Assembly (NCBI GenBank): GCA_019118985.1
Contig: DWXX01000069.1
Location: 1 to 5,286, forward strand
Direction: 5' to 3'
Origin: Candidatus Faecalibacterium faecipullorum
GTDB taxonomy: Bacteria; Bacillota; Clostridia; Oscillospirales; Ruminococcaceae
Length of the DNA stretch: 5,286 nucleotides
The notes below the pieces were generated by a model. It had not been told where the DNA came from. It did no database searches and was given only the letters and a program-made list of their open reading frames with translations. Shown piece by piece: positions 4,641-5,286 of this stretch. The position numbers were made by a program, and so were the translations under genes. The stretch's first letter is position 1. Each line of letters opens with the position of its first letter.

Positions 4641-5286
4641 ATGAAGCTGCAACGCATCTTCGCCGTGACCGCCGTCGCGGCGTTCACCCTGTCCACCCTC
4701 ACCGCCTGCCCGTGGGACAACGAAGAGCCCGGCAGTTCGTCCAGTTCCTCTTCCAACAGTTCCACCCGCCCCAGCCACGACGACGACAACGACGACAGCG
4801 GCGACGACGACACCTCCTCCTCCACGCCCGAAGAACCGGAGGATATGGGCTTTACCTATGACGAGGAAACAGGCTACACCATCACAAGCAGCGAAGGTCT
4901 GATGAACTGGGCAAAGCAAGAAAATGTTACGACCGCCGACTGCACCCTTGATGCAGATGTAGAGGTATCAAACTGGACCAAAATTGGAGATAAAGACAAT
5001 CCGTACACAGGTACTTTTAACGGCAACGGCAAGACCATTTCGGGCTTGGACGCGCCGCTTTTTTATACAGTAGCTGGAACTGTGAAGAATTTGACGATTC
5101 AGGGCATGATTGATGAAGACTTTGCCGGAGGTGTGGCACGAGTAAATAATGGCACAATCGAAAATTGCACGATCAATACGTATCTGACCGACTGTGAATA
5201 TGAATTTGCGTTGAACAAAGAAAAACAGCCCGTGCTGGTGAAAAAAGGCTCTGCGGAGCAGGCTGTGAATCGGCTGCTTGGGCATT
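4641..5286 (+). CDS. Predicted lipoprotein with Ser/Asp-rich linker and GLUG-like beta-helix repeats (3' end outside window)
   Basis: An open frame of 215 codons that runs past the window end. Residues 1-23 form a lipoprotein signal: KLQR, a hydrophobic core (IFAVTAVAAFTLSTL) and lipobox LTAC with Cys23, so the mature protein should be lipid-anchored on the outer face of the membrane. A linker follows: seven Ser in a row (32-38), an Asp-rich run (47-57) and a Pro/Glu stretch to 68. Then comes a short domain with ITSSEGLMNWAKQ (81-93), and a repeat region: YTGTFNGNGKTISGL (122-136), LFYTVAGTVKNLTIQG (140-155), GGVARVNNGTIENCTIN (163-179). The wording 'f.GtfdGngktIsgl....lF....gtvkNl.i.G...gg.a..n.GtIenc.v' is that of GLUG-type repeat proteins on the surface of gut bacteria, probably folding as a right-handed beta-helix. 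The last 30 residues (186-215) leave this pattern. GAGG at 4630-4633, 7 bases from the ATG, is a modest binding site. It is separated from the phage operon by a terminator and has its own promoter region. Function unknown; phage cargo, surface adhesin or receptor-binding role are open. Confidence 0.75.
   Translation, partial: MKLQRIFAVTAVAAFTLSTLTACPWDNEEPGSSSSSSSNSSTRPSHDDDNDDSGDDDTSSSTPEEPEDMGFTYDEETGYTITSSEGLMNWAKQENVTTADCTLDADVEVSNWTKIGDKDNPYTGTFNGNGKTISGLDAPLFYTVAGTVKNLTIQGMIDEDFAGGVARVNNGTIENCTINTYLTDCEYEFALNKEKQPVLVKKGSAEQAVNRLLGH
4734..4844 (+). repeat. Ser/Asp low-complexity linker of the lipoprotein gene
   Basis: Codons 32-68 form a simple-sequence stretch of TCC/AGT serine codons, then GAC aspartate codons (4779-4811), then TCC and GAA/GAG. 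It probably holds the folded domain away from the membrane and across the cell wall. The strings of A's and V's on the opposite strand are shadows of this run. Confidence 0.7.

Noticed and set aside
4619..4861. An 80-codon plus-strand frame overlapping the lipoprotein start
   Set aside because: It is a His/Arg/Pro-rich shadow of the Ser/Asp linker; the overlapping frame has a signal peptide, lipobox and repeat domain.
4503..4919. A 138-codon minus-strand frame with a long Val-rich hydrophobic run, suggesting a membrane protein
   Set aside because: The Val run is the opposite strand of the GAC aspartate codons at 4779-4811, so it is a composition artefact.
1..5286. CRISPR array, insertion sequence, or terminal overlap showing a circular sequence
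   Set aside because: No regularly spaced repeats, no transposase and no match between the first and last bases were seen by eye.

Overview
The window looks like part of a phage or prophage genome from a Gram-positive gut bacterium of the Clostridia (an Oscillospiraceae/Ruminococcaceae-type host is my inference). The evidence is strong AGGAGG-type ribosome binding sites before almost every gene, very GC-rich codon use in the phage genes, and protein motifs of the kind found in short-tailed phages of gut Firmicutes. No host housekeeping gene is visible, so the host assignment is only a guess.

Positions 1-4448 hold six tightly packed plus-strand genes that read as a virion structure operon. In order they are: the C-terminal end of an N4-gp56-type major capsid protein (cut by the window start); a 70-residue head-associated protein; a 127-residue probable head-tail adaptor; a 623-residue probable tail nozzle protein of beta-propeller type; a 66-residue helical protein; and a 425-residue Ala/Gln/Tyr-rich protein with one central hydrophobic stretch, probably an internal or ejection protein. 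Gaps are 0-33 bases, and one pair overlaps by ATGA. No tape-measure, tail-tube or sheath gene appears. The order capsid, adaptor, nozzle, internal protein is that of short-tailed phages such as T7 and P22. The capsid forms the head, the adaptor and nozzle would form the tail stump on the portal, and the last protein would be packaged inside and leave with the DNA.

Positions 4449-4640 are a regulatory gap. A strong 12-bp-stem terminator closes the structural operon. It is followed by AT-richer DNA with two perfect 8-bp inverted repeats sharing the half-site TAAAGC/GCTTTA, and between them a perfect TTGACA box with oddly spaced -10-like hexamers.

From 4641 to the window end a different kind of gene begins and runs off the edge: a predicted lipoprotein with a lipobox Cys at residue 23, a Ser- and Asp-rich linker, and GLUG-like beta-helix repeats. 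Its codon use becomes clearly AT-richer after about 4850. It may be a phage-carried cargo (moron) gene, an unusual surface-binding protein, or a host gene beyond the edge of a damaged prophage. This junction is the most intriguing part of the window.
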